From contig CAZQNY010000003.1 of the NCBI GenBank assembly GCA_964594665.1, forward strand, positions 6,753 to 70,752: a stretch of 64,000 bases of DNA, read 5' to 3'. Position 1 is the first letter of the stretch; the number at the start of each line of letters is the position of its first letter. The translations under genes were made by a program, and so were the position numbers. Below are positions 44,373 to 52,488 of the stretch, one piece after another. The stretch comes from BM520 sp964594665. GTDB lineage: Bacteria; Bacteroidota; Bacteroidia; Bacteroidales; BM520. The notes beneath the pieces are model-generated. The model was not told the origin of the DNA. It did no database searches and saw nothing but the letters and a program-made list of their open reading frames with translations.

Positions 44373-45689
44373 TTAGTTTTTGTCGTTATTTTGAATTTCT
44401 CCTGTGGTTTGCAAATATTCGTAACATGTGGCAATGAGCTGAATACGATGAATGCGACGGTTAAGAACAGCCTGTTTTTCACGGTTCACCTCTGAGAGAT
44501 AATCGGTAGAAGTAATCGTTCCTTCGGAGAGCTGTTTTTCAGCCGCTTTTTTTACTTTTTCCCGCAGGGCGATGATCTGGTCGTCTTTTTCAATTAACAT
44601 TTTCAGGTTGTTGATTTCGGCTGATTTCTGTTCCACTGCCTGCTGAATACCCTGGAGGAAAATAGCTCTGTCGGCCTCCAGCATCTGTTTACTCCTATCG
44701 ATGATTTGCCTCTGTCGCTGGTTTTTCTTCCAGTCCCAGGGTTTCCATGCCACAGTAATGCCTGCCAATGCCCAGGGTTGAAAATCGGTGTTGAACATAT
44801 TTAGCCCCGGCAAGCCATAGCCCACCTGGGCAAATCCTGCAATTACAGGATTCCGCGCGCGGGCGGTGAGTTGTTTGTTTTTATCCAGCACATTGATACT
44901 GGCATTAAATCGTCGTAACTCCGGTCGTATAATTGTGCTTTTAATACTTGGAATTGAGTACTCCGGGATTTTTACAGGTGTGTCTGTTGAGAAATTATTG
45001 CCGGTAAGGATATTAATCAATTTAATAATACTTTTTTTTGCAATGGTATTTGATGCGATATTCTGCTCCAGCGCAAGTAACTCAGCTTCAAAGGCATCAG
45101 CATTGAATGCCGGCAAGGTTCCGTTGTCAATGGCTGTCAGCAGTGCTTTTTGTTGTGAAATCAGTTCTTCACGGGTAAGTAACAGCACCTGTTCTTTTTC
45201 TCGCAGCATAAGCAAACGAAAGAATAGTGTATTTGCTGTTTCTCCGATATGGTAAACATCGTTATCGAAAGTGGCTAACGCGGCCTCCAGAGATGCCTTT
45301 TTTAGGGCTTTGGCCTCTTTTGTAGCTCCACCATCCCAGATAACCTGGCTGATTTCTGCAGTAGCCCGGTAATTGTCGTTTCGAAGCTCCGGGAGGATAA
45401 ACAGGTCGTCGGTGGAAAAAGGAAGTGCGGACGCCCCGGGACCCGGCTCCAGAGCAATGGTTGTTACATCCGATTGCCACGAGGCTCTTGCTCCCAGCGA
45501 TAATTGCGGGTAGTAATTTGTTTGTAGATTCTCCAGCTCAAGGGAGGCCTGTGAATGATAGATCTCTCCTTTGCTGATGCCTGGATAATGCTCCCTGGCG
45601 GCTTTCCGCACCCCGGCAAGGGTGAGTGTGTCCTGCGCCTGTAACGAACCGGCAACCGCCAGTGCTATAAATATTAGTTTTGCCTTCAT
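44373..45689 (-). CDS. TolC family outer-membrane efflux protein
   Basis: Predicted 438-residue outer-membrane channel. A signal peptide ends near GSLQAQ. Two repeated helical coiled-coil halves follow (about 25-220 and 230-430), with the family motifs HYPGISKGEIYHSQA near the N-terminus and GFAQVGYGLPGLNMF in the second half. It should dock with the HlyD-like adaptor encoded next to form a trans-envelope pump. It overlaps the tetR stop by 4 bases, so the regulator and pump genes form one transcript. Confidence 0.93.
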   Translation of the reverse strand: MKAKLIFIALAVAGSLQAQDTLTLAGVRKAAREHYPGISKGEIYHSQASLELENLQTNYYPQLSLGARASWQSDVTTIALEPGPGASALPFSTDDLFILPELRNDNYRATAEISQVIWDGGATKEAKALKKASLEAALATFDNDVYHIGETANTLFFRLLMLREKEQVLLLTREELISQQKALLTAIDNGTLPAFNADAFEAELLALEQNIASNTIAKKSIIKLINILTGNNFSTDTPVKIPEYSIPSIKSTIIRPELRRFNASINVLDKNKQLTARARNPVIAGFAQVGYGLPGLNMFNTDFQPWALAGITVAWKPWDWKKNQRQRQIIDRSKQMLEADRAIFLQGIQQAVEQKSAEINNLKMLIEKDDQIIALREKVKKAAEKQLSEGTITSTDYLSEVNREKQAVLNRRIHRIQLIATCYEYLQTTGEIQNNDKN

Positions 45690-46294
45690 GATGCGTTATA
45701 ATTTGGTATTGTAGCACGGTATACAAATGTTTTTATCTCTTCCAGCCGATTGGTGTAAAACTCCGAGGGATCCACTCCCTGTTTTTTTAATATTACTGTC
45801 TCCAGCAAGGGTTTTGCAAGAAAGGGAAAGACACATAATGAGACTACATTCACCATCATATGCGAAGGGTGCTGACGAATAAGATTGCCGGCATCCATCT
45901 CGTTGAGCAGCAGGTTTGTTATGGCAACGGGCTTTATTCCTCCCTTATCAAGAACTTCCATAAGAATCGCCGGATCTCGACGGGCTTCACTAAGTATAAA
46001 CATCGGAAGATCCGGATACGGACTCAAAAGTTGGGTGTATGCCTCCACAAATAGCCCAAGCTTATCTTTTATGGGTATCTCCTGAGAAAAAATCTCTTCC
46101 ATATTTGGGATTATTTGCCGGAAAGAATCTGTAAATACAGCAAGAAACAGTTTGTCTTTACTACGGAAATAATAGTGTAGCAACGCTTTGTTAATGCCTG
46201 CTTCATCGGCTATTTCCTGCATCCTGGCGCCATCCATTCCTTTTGCCCTGAACACTCTTTTTGCTGCTTCAAGTATTTGTTCTTCTGTAGTCAT
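45686..46294 (-). CDS. TetR/AcrR family transcriptional repressor
   Basis: Predicted 202-residue dimeric repressor. The helix-turn-helix is at about residues 22-45 (ARMQEIADEAGINKALLHYYF, a standard TetR recognition region), followed by FRSKDKLFLAV and a helical ligand-binding domain. It is the first gene of the efflux operon, resembling CecR (YbiH) with the YbhGFSR pump in E. coli. The operator candidate lies 45-62 bases upstream over the promoter. The inducer is unknown. Confidence 0.92.
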   Translation of the reverse strand: MTTEEQILEAAKRVFRAKGMDGARMQEIADEAGINKALLHYYFRSKDKLFLAVFTDSFRQIIPNMEEIFSQEIPIKDKLGLFVEAYTQLLSPYPDLPMFILSEARRDPAILMEVLDKGGIKPVAITNLLLNEMDAGNLIRQHPSHMMVNVVSLCVFPFLAKPLLETVILKKQGVDPSEFYTNRLEEIKTFVYRATIPNYNAS

Positions 46295-46321
46295 TTTTTG
46301 TAGTTTGTTTTATTGTAACGA

Positions 46322-46329
46322 CAAAGTTA
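46322..46329 (-). promoter_or_regulatory. -7 promoter box of the tetR-efflux operon
   Basis: On the minus strand this reads TAACTTTG, a full match to TAnnTTTG, 28 bases before the tetR ATG. The -33 region is a poor match and overlaps the operator. Confidence 0.55.
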
Positions 46330-46338
46330 ACCATTTGT

Positions 46339-46356
46339 TTTAACTAAACGGTTAAA
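46339..46356. promoter_or_regulatory. TetR operator candidate
   Basis: TTTAAC-TAAACG-GTTAAA is an inverted repeat with 6-bp arms. Related half sites (GTTAACC, ATGGTTAA) flank it within 46326-46367, so two repressor dimers may bind. It lies just upstream of the -7 box, where a TetR protein would block the promoter. Confidence 0.6.
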
Positions 46357-46437
46357 TTGTATGGTTAATTGTGTTTTTTTTAATAAAAGTTTATATGAGT
46401 AGAGGAAAATGTACAACTATCCCTAAAAAAAGGTTAT

Positions 46438-46570
46438 CGGTTATCGGTTATCGGGTTGGCGATGACCTGACAGGTATCATTCTCCTGTCGGGTCTGGAAA
46501 GTGAATTGTTGTCGGTTATCAGTTATCGGGTTGGTGATGACCTGACAGGTATTTTTCTCCTGTCAGGTCT
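46438..46570. repeat. Tandem 58-bp REP-like unit (two copies, period 75)
   Basis: Copy 1 is 46438-46495 and copy 2 is 46513-46570; they differ at 5 of 58 positions. Each unit has a head of GGTTATC/GTTATC repeats and a tail that forms a hairpin GACCTGACAGG/CCTGTCAGGTC (11 bp, perfect in copy 2, one G-T pair in copy 1). A third partial head follows at 46582-46608. Hairpins of this sequence type are, from memory, widespread between genes in Bacteroidota. An open frame across the units (46371-46580) is a by-product of the repeat. Confidence 0.8.
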
Positions 46571-46617
46571 TGATGCATAAAGGGTTATCAGTTATCGATT
46601 ATCGGTTGTCTGTAATA

Positions 46618-48783
46618 TTAAGCGAGCATAAAGTCCATTTGTTTTTTCTGAAGGTCGATACGTTTAACAACGATCCGAACGTTGTCACCGAGGCGATACA
46701 TTTTGCCGTCATGGTGACCAATAACACAATAGTTCTCTTCATCGAGGTAATAGAAGTCATTAGGGATATCTTCCATTCGCACGAGGCCTTCGCATTTATT
46801 TCCTTCAATTTCTACAAAGAGGCCCCATTTTGATACTCCGCTGATAAGTCCCGGAAACTCCTGCCCCACTTTATCGAGCATAAATTCCGCCTGTTTGTAT
46901 TTCACACTGTCGCGTTCAGCTTCCACGGCCTTTTTTTCCTGTTCACTACAATGCTTGCACATCTCTTGATACTCTTGCTGTGGCACTGATTGGCCTTTGT
47001 TAAGGTAATGTTCGAGCAGTCTGTGAACCATCAGGTCCGGGTATCGGCGTATGGGAGAGGTAAAATGGGTATAATAGGTAAAAGCCAGTCCATAATGCCC
47101 GATATTTTCGGTGCTGTATACGGCTTTTGCCATTGTACGGATAGCAATGGTTTCAATCATGTTCTCTTCACCTTTACCGGCGACATTCCGGAAGAGTTCA
47201 TTCATTGATTTTGCGATGTTTTTTCTGTTTCCGATATTAAGTTTATAACCAAATTTCCCTACAAACTCAGCAAAGTCGGCCAGTTTATCCGGGTTTGGCG
47301 TGTCATGGATACGGTATACAAATGTATCGGGTTCCTGATCGCGGCGCTTTTTCCCGATACGCTCGGCTACTTTCCGGTTTGCCAGCAGCATAAAATCTTC
47401 TACCAGTTGGTTGGAGTCTTTTTGTTCTTTGATAAATGCTTCCAAAGGTTTACCGTTATCATCGAGTTTAAATTTCACCTCCTGCGACTTAAAGTTAATG
47501 GATCCGGCCTTGAATCGTTTGTTTCTGAGTTTTTTTGCCAGCATATCAAGGGTCATAAGCTCTTCCTTTAGGTCACCGCTGGCTCCTTCAATCATAGCCT
47601 GCACTTCTTCATAGTTAAATCGTCTGTTGGAATTGATAACAGTTTTTCCAAACCAGTCTTTAATCACTTTCGCTTCGCTGTCGAGTTCAAATATTGCCGA
47701 AAAGCAGAGTTTATCTTCGTTGGGGCGCAGCGAGCAGAGGCCATTGGATAGTTTTTCCGGAAGCATTGGGATTGTACGGTCCACGAGGTATACAGAGGTA
47801 GCTCTTTCAAAGGCTTCTTTATCAATTTTCGACCCGGGTTTTACATAGTAAGAGACATCGGCGATATGAATACCAACCTCATAGTTTCCGTTTTGTAGTT
47901 GTTTCAGCGAGAGAGCATCGTCAAAGTCTTTTGCATCGTCGGGGTCGATGGTCAGGGTGGTAACACTTCTCATATCCCTGCGTTTTTTTATTTCTTCAGA
48001 GGGGATTTCGGCAGGTATTTTTTCAGCTTCTTTTTCGGCTGCTAAGGGAAAATGCAGGGGAAAATCGTTATTGGCAAGAATGGAGAGCATTTCAACCTCG
48101 TTATCGCCGGGTTTTCCGAGTATTTCAACAATTTCGCCAAAAGGATTTTTACTGCGTGCCGGCCAGTCGGTAATTTTCACCAACACTTTTTCTCCGTCTT
48201 TTGCGCCGCGCAGCTGTTCTTTAGTGATATAAATATCAATGGGTACATTGTTTTGGTCGGGGAGCACAAAAGCGTATTTTTCACTTGCCTGCAGTGTACC
48301 CACAAACTGCATTTTTGCTCTTTTGACAACCTTTTTAATTCTTCCTTCGGGTTTTCGTCCCTGGCGTCGGGGAAACAGTTGTACCTGAACTGTATCGCCA
48401 TGAAGCGCATGCCCTGTATTACCTGCATTTATAAAAATGTCCTCGTCACATTTTTCTGTAATAACATAGGCTTTTCCGGTCTGTTTCATATCCACAGTAC
48501 CTTCGATAAGCGTTTCCGATCGCATGGTTTCAGCAATCTCGGGGTTAAGTTTATATTTCCCCCTTTTAAGTTCAATAATGGCTCCTGAGGCTCTCAATTC
48601 CCGGATCATAGAGTGTACTAATTCTCTGGATTGTGGGTCGTTGACACCCAGTTTTCCGCTTATCTGGCGGAAGTTAAAACCCTGGGCAGGGTTGCCTGTA
48701 AAAACCTCCAGCACTTTACTCATAAAAGTGTTGCGGGCCAGTTTATTAATTTTATTTTTTGTGAATTTTTTCTTTCTGGGCAT
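46618..48783 (-). CDS. rnr: Ribonuclease R
   Basis: Predicted 721-residue processive 3'-5' exoribonuclease acting on structured RNA. The order is an N-terminal winged helix (residues ~15-80), cold-shock OB folds (80-235), and the RNB catalytic domain starting near 260 with the metal-binding run TLTIDPDDAKDFDDAL. The motif HFTSPIRRYPDLMVHRLL follows near 590, then a C-terminal S1 domain (GLISGVSKWGLFVEIEGN). The lysine-rich N-terminus (MPRKKKFTKNKINKLA) is common in this group. It ends close to the REP-like repeat. A beta-propeller gene lies 45 bases upstream on the same strand. Confidence 0.95.
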   Translation of the reverse strand: MPRKKKFTKNKINKLARNTFMSKVLEVFTGNPAQGFNFRQISGKLGVNDPQSRELVHSMIRELRASGAIIELKRGKYKLNPEIAETMRSETLIEGTVDMKQTGKAYVITEKCDEDIFINAGNTGHALHGDTVQVQLFPRRQGRKPEGRIKKVVKRAKMQFVGTLQASEKYAFVLPDQNNVPIDIYITKEQLRGAKDGEKVLVKITDWPARSKNPFGEIVEILGKPGDNEVEMLSILANNDFPLHFPLAAEKEAEKIPAEIPSEEIKKRRDMRSVTTLTIDPDDAKDFDDALSLKQLQNGNYEVGIHIADVSYYVKPGSKIDKEAFERATSVYLVDRTIPMLPEKLSNGLCSLRPNEDKLCFSAIFELDSEAKVIKDWFGKTVINSNRRFNYEEVQAMIEGASGDLKEELMTLDMLAKKLRNKRFKAGSINFKSQEVKFKLDDNGKPLEAFIKEQKDSNQLVEDFMLLANRKVAERIGKKRRDQEPDTFVYRIHDTPNPDKLADFAEFVGKFGYKLNIGNRKNIAKSMNELFRNVAGKGEENMIETIAIRTMAKAVYSTENIGHYGLAFTYYTHFTSPIRRYPDLMVHRLLEHYLNKGQSVPQQEYQEMCKHCSEQEKKAVEAERDSVKYKQAEFMLDKVGQEFPGLISGVSKWGLFVEIEGNKCEGLVRMEDIPNDFYYLDEENYCVIGHHDGKMYRLGDNVRIVVKRIDLQKKQMDFMLA

Positions 48784-48828
48784 GATTTATAATTTTTAAT
48801 AAAGATAAGGGAATAAAGCTCAGCATGA

Positions 48829-49932
48829 TCACTGAGTAAGAAAATAAATATTTCCATCGGCGGCGCTGATTACAAGGGCGTTGTTAACCACTGCGGGGCT
48901 GCTGAAAACCGGTACACCAAGGTCGTATTGCATCATTACTGCGCCATTATTTTCATTTAGAAGATAAAGCTCTCCGCGCGTATTGATAAATACCACACCG
49001 TTATTTGCTATTACCGGGGAAGCATCGATTTTCATTCCTGTATTTACTTTCCAAATAACCTCACCGGATTTGCAATCAAAGCAATACGCATGTTTATCGC
49101 GTGAGCCATTGAATATAAGAGCACCATTAGTGGCAGGGCTGGCCACGAAAGCCTGCGTGTTTTTGTCATCACGATAGGTCCAGCTGATGATATTTTTGTT
49201 GAGGTCTGCACATGTCATCCCTCCATCGTAATCGCCGGTACAGGCAAAATGGTCGAAGATAACCGGTGATCCGGCGATATAGGTGGCAACATCGAAGCGT
49301 TGCAGAGCCTTTCCTGTTATCAGATCAACAACATGCATAAATCCGTCACAGCCACCAAAAACAGCACGCTGTCCGGAAACCGCCACTGTCCCGTTGAGGT
49401 AGTTGTCAAGTTCGTATTTCCATATACTGCTACCAGTGGCTGCATCCACGCAGTGAAGGTAGTAGTCGTAACTTCCGGCCAGCAGGCAGGTCTGCCCTTC
49501 TGCGCGATACCAGTTGGGTGCACCCATAATCTGGTTGTCGGCCTGATACACCCATTTTCTTTTGCCGGTAAACAGATCCAGGGCATAAAGATTTCCTGAC
49601 AGATTTCCCACATAAACGGTATTGTCCAATATTAACACGGGGGCCTCAATGCTGTTGTCTGTAGAGTCTTTCCATAACAGTTTGCCGTACATATCCAGGC
49701 AAAAAACGGTTCCTGCAGTATTTCCGGCAACAATGTATTCACCGGCAACAACAGGCGCTGCCTTAAACTGATCCCCTGACTCGAAGATCCATGCTATTTC
49801 CGGCGACAGAAGACAGTCAACTCCTGACTGCCCGCGAAGCGACGGATCATAACGATGCATTCCTGTATTTGTTTGTTGTGAAAAAGTTGATATACAGCAG
49901 ACCGTAAAAAGCAGGAAGAGGGAATACTTCAT
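48829..49932 (-). CDS. Exported PQQ-like beta-propeller repeat protein
   Basis: Predicted secreted or periplasmic protein of 367 residues with a signal peptide (MKYSLFLLFTVCCISTFSQ). It consists of about seven blades of the PQQ/BamB type, each with a pattern such as GTVFCLDMYGKLLWKD, GNLYALDLFTGKRKWVY, LHCVDAATGSSIWKYE and HAYCFDCKSGEVIWKV. There is no dehydrogenase active-site motif, and it is too divergent in context to call BamB. It probably mediates protein interactions in the envelope. The stop codon lies inside a weak 5-bp hairpin. Confidence 0.85.
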   Translation of the reverse strand: MKYSLFLLFTVCCISTFSQQTNTGMHRYDPSLRGQSGVDCLLSPEIAWIFESGDQFKAAPVVAGEYIVAGNTAGTVFCLDMYGKLLWKDSTDNSIEAPVLILDNTVYVGNLSGNLYALDLFTGKRKWVYQADNQIMGAPNWYRAEGQTCLLAGSYDYYLHCVDAATGSSIWKYELDNYLNGTVAVSGQRAVFGGCDGFMHVVDLITGKALQRFDVATYIAGSPVIFDHFACTGDYDGGMTCADLNKNIISWTYRDDKNTQAFVASPATNGALIFNGSRDKHAYCFDCKSGEVIWKVNTGMKIDASPVIANNGVVFINTRGELYLLNENNGAVMMQYDLGVPVFSSPAVVNNALVISAADGNIYFLTQ

Positions 49933-50186
49933 GATGATATAACGATTAAAAATTCAAAATGATATTCAACAACTCAAAATTACAATAAAAATGTGTGGAT
50001 TGCTTTTTTGCGTACCATATACCAATGGAGTATAAAAATTTCTGAATAATAAAGTAAACAAATTGATGGGTGATACAAGTTAATAAACCTGCATGGGTTC
50101 GATGCAATTTATCAATAAACAGACTGCCTGGATTTATGAAAAGCGGACTATTGTATACTGCGCACTTTATCAGATTTGTAGAGTGC

Positions 50187-50888
50187 TTATTTTTTTACAT
50201 AAAACCTGCCTGCCTGAAGATATTCGTTGGATGTTTCTGCAACCCAGTAATAGATGCCGTTATCTTCAGGGACATTAATTTCCAGTCTGTTCATCATGGT
50301 ATGGATTTCCATTAGCTGGCTGTCGTTAGCGTCAAAAAGACGTATTGTCAGGATTAATGGAGCATTTGTATGCCATGAGAACAGCAGTTTATCGTTTTTT
50401 TTGACCTCCATATTTGGGTTTGGTAGTACCGAAAATGTGATCTCATTGCGAAAAGTACTCTCTATCATCGATTCCATGCGATGGTTCAGCGTGGTGTTAT
50501 CAAAAGGATTGCTTTTATAAGTGTTGTTGCTTGCCAGCTCAGTAATTGCGTTCCTGTCAGCATGAAAATTATTATAAATCAGCATGGAAGAAATAATTAC
50601 AGCGGCAGTTATTACGGCTGCTGCGCCAATACGAAAGGCGTTGGAGTGCCAAAGCGATTGCATTCTTAATCGTCGCGATGCTTCTTTTGCATAAATGTTC
50701 TCCAATGCAGCACGAACCTTTAACGATTCCTTACTTCCCATGCGAGTTACCAATAACCGGGTTTTTTCAAATTCCTGATACAAATCCTCATCCCATGACA
50801 AGCGTTCGAAAAATTCTTGTTCCTCTTCATGTGAAAACTCACCGGAGAAAAATCTGTCGACCAATTGAATTTGTTCTTTATTAACCAT
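50187..50888 (-). CDS. Anti-sigma-factor-like single-pass membrane protein
   Basis: A 233-residue protein with an acidic helical N-terminal part (VDRFFSGEFSHEEEQEFFERL, about residues 10-60), as in anti-sigma factors of Bacteroidota. One membrane segment lies near 87-106 (RIGAAAVITAAVIISSMLIY). A periplasmic beta domain follows, with a late FSWHTNAPLILTIRLFDAND region. No zinc-binding HxxxCxxC is seen. A partner ECF sigma factor gene would normally be adjacent, but none is present, so the assignment is tentative. The 45-bp element lies 107 bases upstream in the same orientation. The end of the protein (NGIYYWVAETSNEYLQAGRFYV) resembles surface-sensing domains. Confidence 0.6.
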   Translation of the reverse strand: MVNKEQIQLVDRFFSGEFSHEEEQEFFERLSWDEDLYQEFEKTRLLVTRMGSKESLKVRAALENIYAKEASRRLRMQSLWHSNAFRIGAAAVITAAVIISSMLIYNNFHADRNAITELASNNTYKSNPFDNTTLNHRMESMIESTFRNEITFSVLPNPNMEVKKNDKLLFSWHTNAPLILTIRLFDANDSQLMEIHTMMNRLEINVPEDNGIYYWVAETSNEYLQAGRFYVKK

Positions 50889-50995
50889 GTCTTCTGTTGC
50901 TTGATTTTATTGCTGCCATTATTTGCATTCCTGATGATCCTTCTGCACTGCTTCCTGCTTTTTAGGCTACAACCAAAATGTTTATTTTTGTTTCC

Positions 50996-51040
50996 TGGTG
51001 TTTAATACCAAAAAGGGCAAAACGTTACCCTCCAAAAATG
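50996..51040 (-). repeat. 45-bp dispersed element, copy 2
   Basis: Read on the minus strand it matches 21123-21167 at 41 of 45 positions. The central hairpin becomes GGGTAA-CGTT-TTGCCC: the single change in the stem (A to G) keeps pairing through a G-U wobble. Five T and GGTATTAAACACCA follow. No gene on the minus strand ends just before it, so it is not an ordinary terminator. The anti-sigma-like gene starts 107 bases downstream. Confidence 0.75.
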
Positions 51041-51182
51041 GTTTTTTTTTCATTTATGCTGAATTTTTATCGCCATGAAGATAATATAAATTCCGGAAAG
51101 CCTTATATATGAATGTTTCACAGGGATTTTTTATTAGAAATATTTTTTTAAAAAAATGTAATTTTAACCCAAATTAAAGTGT

Positions 51183-52406
51183 ATGGATACTGTTTTAATC
51201 ATTGGGCTGGTATTATTAAGTGGATTTATATTTGGTGAGCTGGCAGTAAAATTGCATCTCCCCAAGGTTACAGGTTACCTTGTAGGTGGATTAATCTTAA
51301 ACCCACAGGTTAGTGGAATCATTCCTGAGGGATTCACAGAAGGCACCACATTTATTATCGACTTATCCCTGGCGGTAATCACTTTTGCCATTGGCGGGCA
51401 TCTGACCTTTAAGGAGTTCAGGACGCTGGGCAAGAGCATTTTTACCATGGCCATATTACAGGCTGAATTAACACTCATTGCTGTTGCGGCTGCGTTTTAT
51501 GGGCTGTTTGTTGCTTTTCCGGGACTTGTGCCTTTTGATGCAATATATGTAGTTCCGTTTGTGCTTATTATGGGTGCACTTGCTCTGCCTACCGACCCTG
51601 CAGTGCTGTTGGCAATAAAAAACGAATACCACGCCCGTGGGCCGGTGACAAGCACGGTGTTTGGTATTGCTGCCATCGATGACGTACTTACTTTTGCTAA
51701 TTGGGCAGTTATTATTGCTATCGTTAAAACATTACTTGAAGCCACGGCCCCCGGAGCTGGGTATGCTATACTTCATGTTGTTGTATCATTATCACTGACA
51801 GTGGTTATTGGTGTTGTCAGCGGGATGATTTTTAATTTTATCACCCGATTGCTGCCTCGTCAGGATAAGAGTTTTTTGGTAATAAGCTTGTTTGGTATGA
51901 TGTTGTCCTGTTTTGGACTTTCAAAAATGGTTGGCGCTGATGAAATGCTTTCCACAATGGTAATGGGTTTTGTTGTTGTTAACTATAATTTATACAGGAA
52001 CCATGTTTTTCAGCTGTTGGAACGGTATACCGAAGAGTTGATATTTGTTTTGTTCTTCACCCTTAGTAGTATGCAAATCAATTTATTATCTCTTGATAAA
52101 GCTGCCATGTTTATTGGTTTTTTTATTGTTATGCGTTTTGTGGGTAAATGGAGTGGCTCCACAGCAGGGGCTCTGATTTCAGGGGCTTCCACGAAAGTTC
52201 GTAAGAATACGGTATGGGGACTAATACCACAGGGTGGGATAATTATTGGCCTTGCTTTGTCGTTATCGGAGATTCCGTCGCTTCACACTCTCACAGAGCT
52301 TATCATAAGTATTGTAATAGGAGCGGTAATCATTCAGGAAATCATTTCTCCTTTAATTATCAAACGGTCACTGACGAAAGCAGGGGAGATAAAAAAAACG
52401 AAGTAA
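51183..52406 (+). CDS. Cation:proton antiporter (CPA2/Kef-type)
   Basis: Predicted inner-membrane antiporter of 407 residues with about twelve to thirteen hydrophobic segments. Characteristic parts are the N-terminal GELAVKLHLPKVTGYLVGGL, the unwound-helix region ALALPTDPAVLLAIKN, and the ion-binding FGIAAIDDVLTFANWA with the two aspartates (ID-D) of the exchanger core. No C-terminal RCK/TrkA-N domain is present, so it is a short form. It exchanges Na+ or K+ for H+ and supports pH and ion balance. The stop lies inside a 12-bp perfect inverted repeat. Confidence 0.88.
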   Translation: MDTVLIIGLVLLSGFIFGELAVKLHLPKVTGYLVGGLILNPQVSGIIPEGFTEGTTFIIDLSLAVITFAIGGHLTFKEFRTLGKSIFTMAILQAELTLIAVAAAFYGLFVAFPGLVPFDAIYVVPFVLIMGALALPTDPAVLLAIKNEYHARGPVTSTVFGIAAIDDVLTFANWAVIIAIVKTLLEATAPGAGYAILHVVVSLSLTVVIGVVSGMIFNFITRLLPRQDKSFLVISLFGMMLSCFGLSKMVGADEMLSTMVMGFVVVNYNLYRNHVFQLLERYTEELIFVLFFTLSSMQINLLSLDKAAMFIGFFIVMRFVGKWSGSTAGALISGASTKVRKNTVWGLIPQGGIIIGLALSLSEIPSLHTLTELIISIVIGAVIIQEIISPLIIKRSLTKAGEIKKTK

Positions 52407-52432
52407 ATCCATGAAAAAGCGGATTTACTTCG
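52399..52432. terminator. 12-bp inverted repeat overlapping the antiporter stop codon
   Basis: CGAAGTAAATCC and GGATTTACTTCG form a perfect 12-bp stem with a 10-base loop between convergent genes. There is no T run, so factor-independent termination is not obvious; it may protect the 3' end of one or both messages. Confidence 0.5.
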
Positions 52433-52440
52433 GATAACTG

Positions 52441-52462
52441 CAGTAATAGTTCGCTATTACTG
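52441..52462. terminator. Hairpin with TTCG loop between antiporter and aspS
   Basis: CAGTAATAG-TTCG-CTATTACTG gives a perfect 9-bp stem; on the plus strand the loop is the very stable UUCG type, although not closed by the ideal C-G pair. It follows the previous stem by eight bases and precedes the aspS stop by 26 bases, so it probably ends both converging transcripts. Confidence 0.5.
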
Positions 52463-52488
52463 TGGTATATATTGTTTCCCGGAATAGA

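Noticed and set aside
46371..46580. 69-codon plus-strand open frame with an internal duplicated peptide
   Set aside because: It is produced by reading through the two REP-like units; the duplication is of DNA and the peptide is low in complexity.
46432..46608. Possible CRISPR array from the GGTTATC repeats
   Set aside because: Units are not separated by unique spacers of constant length, and no cas gene is present.
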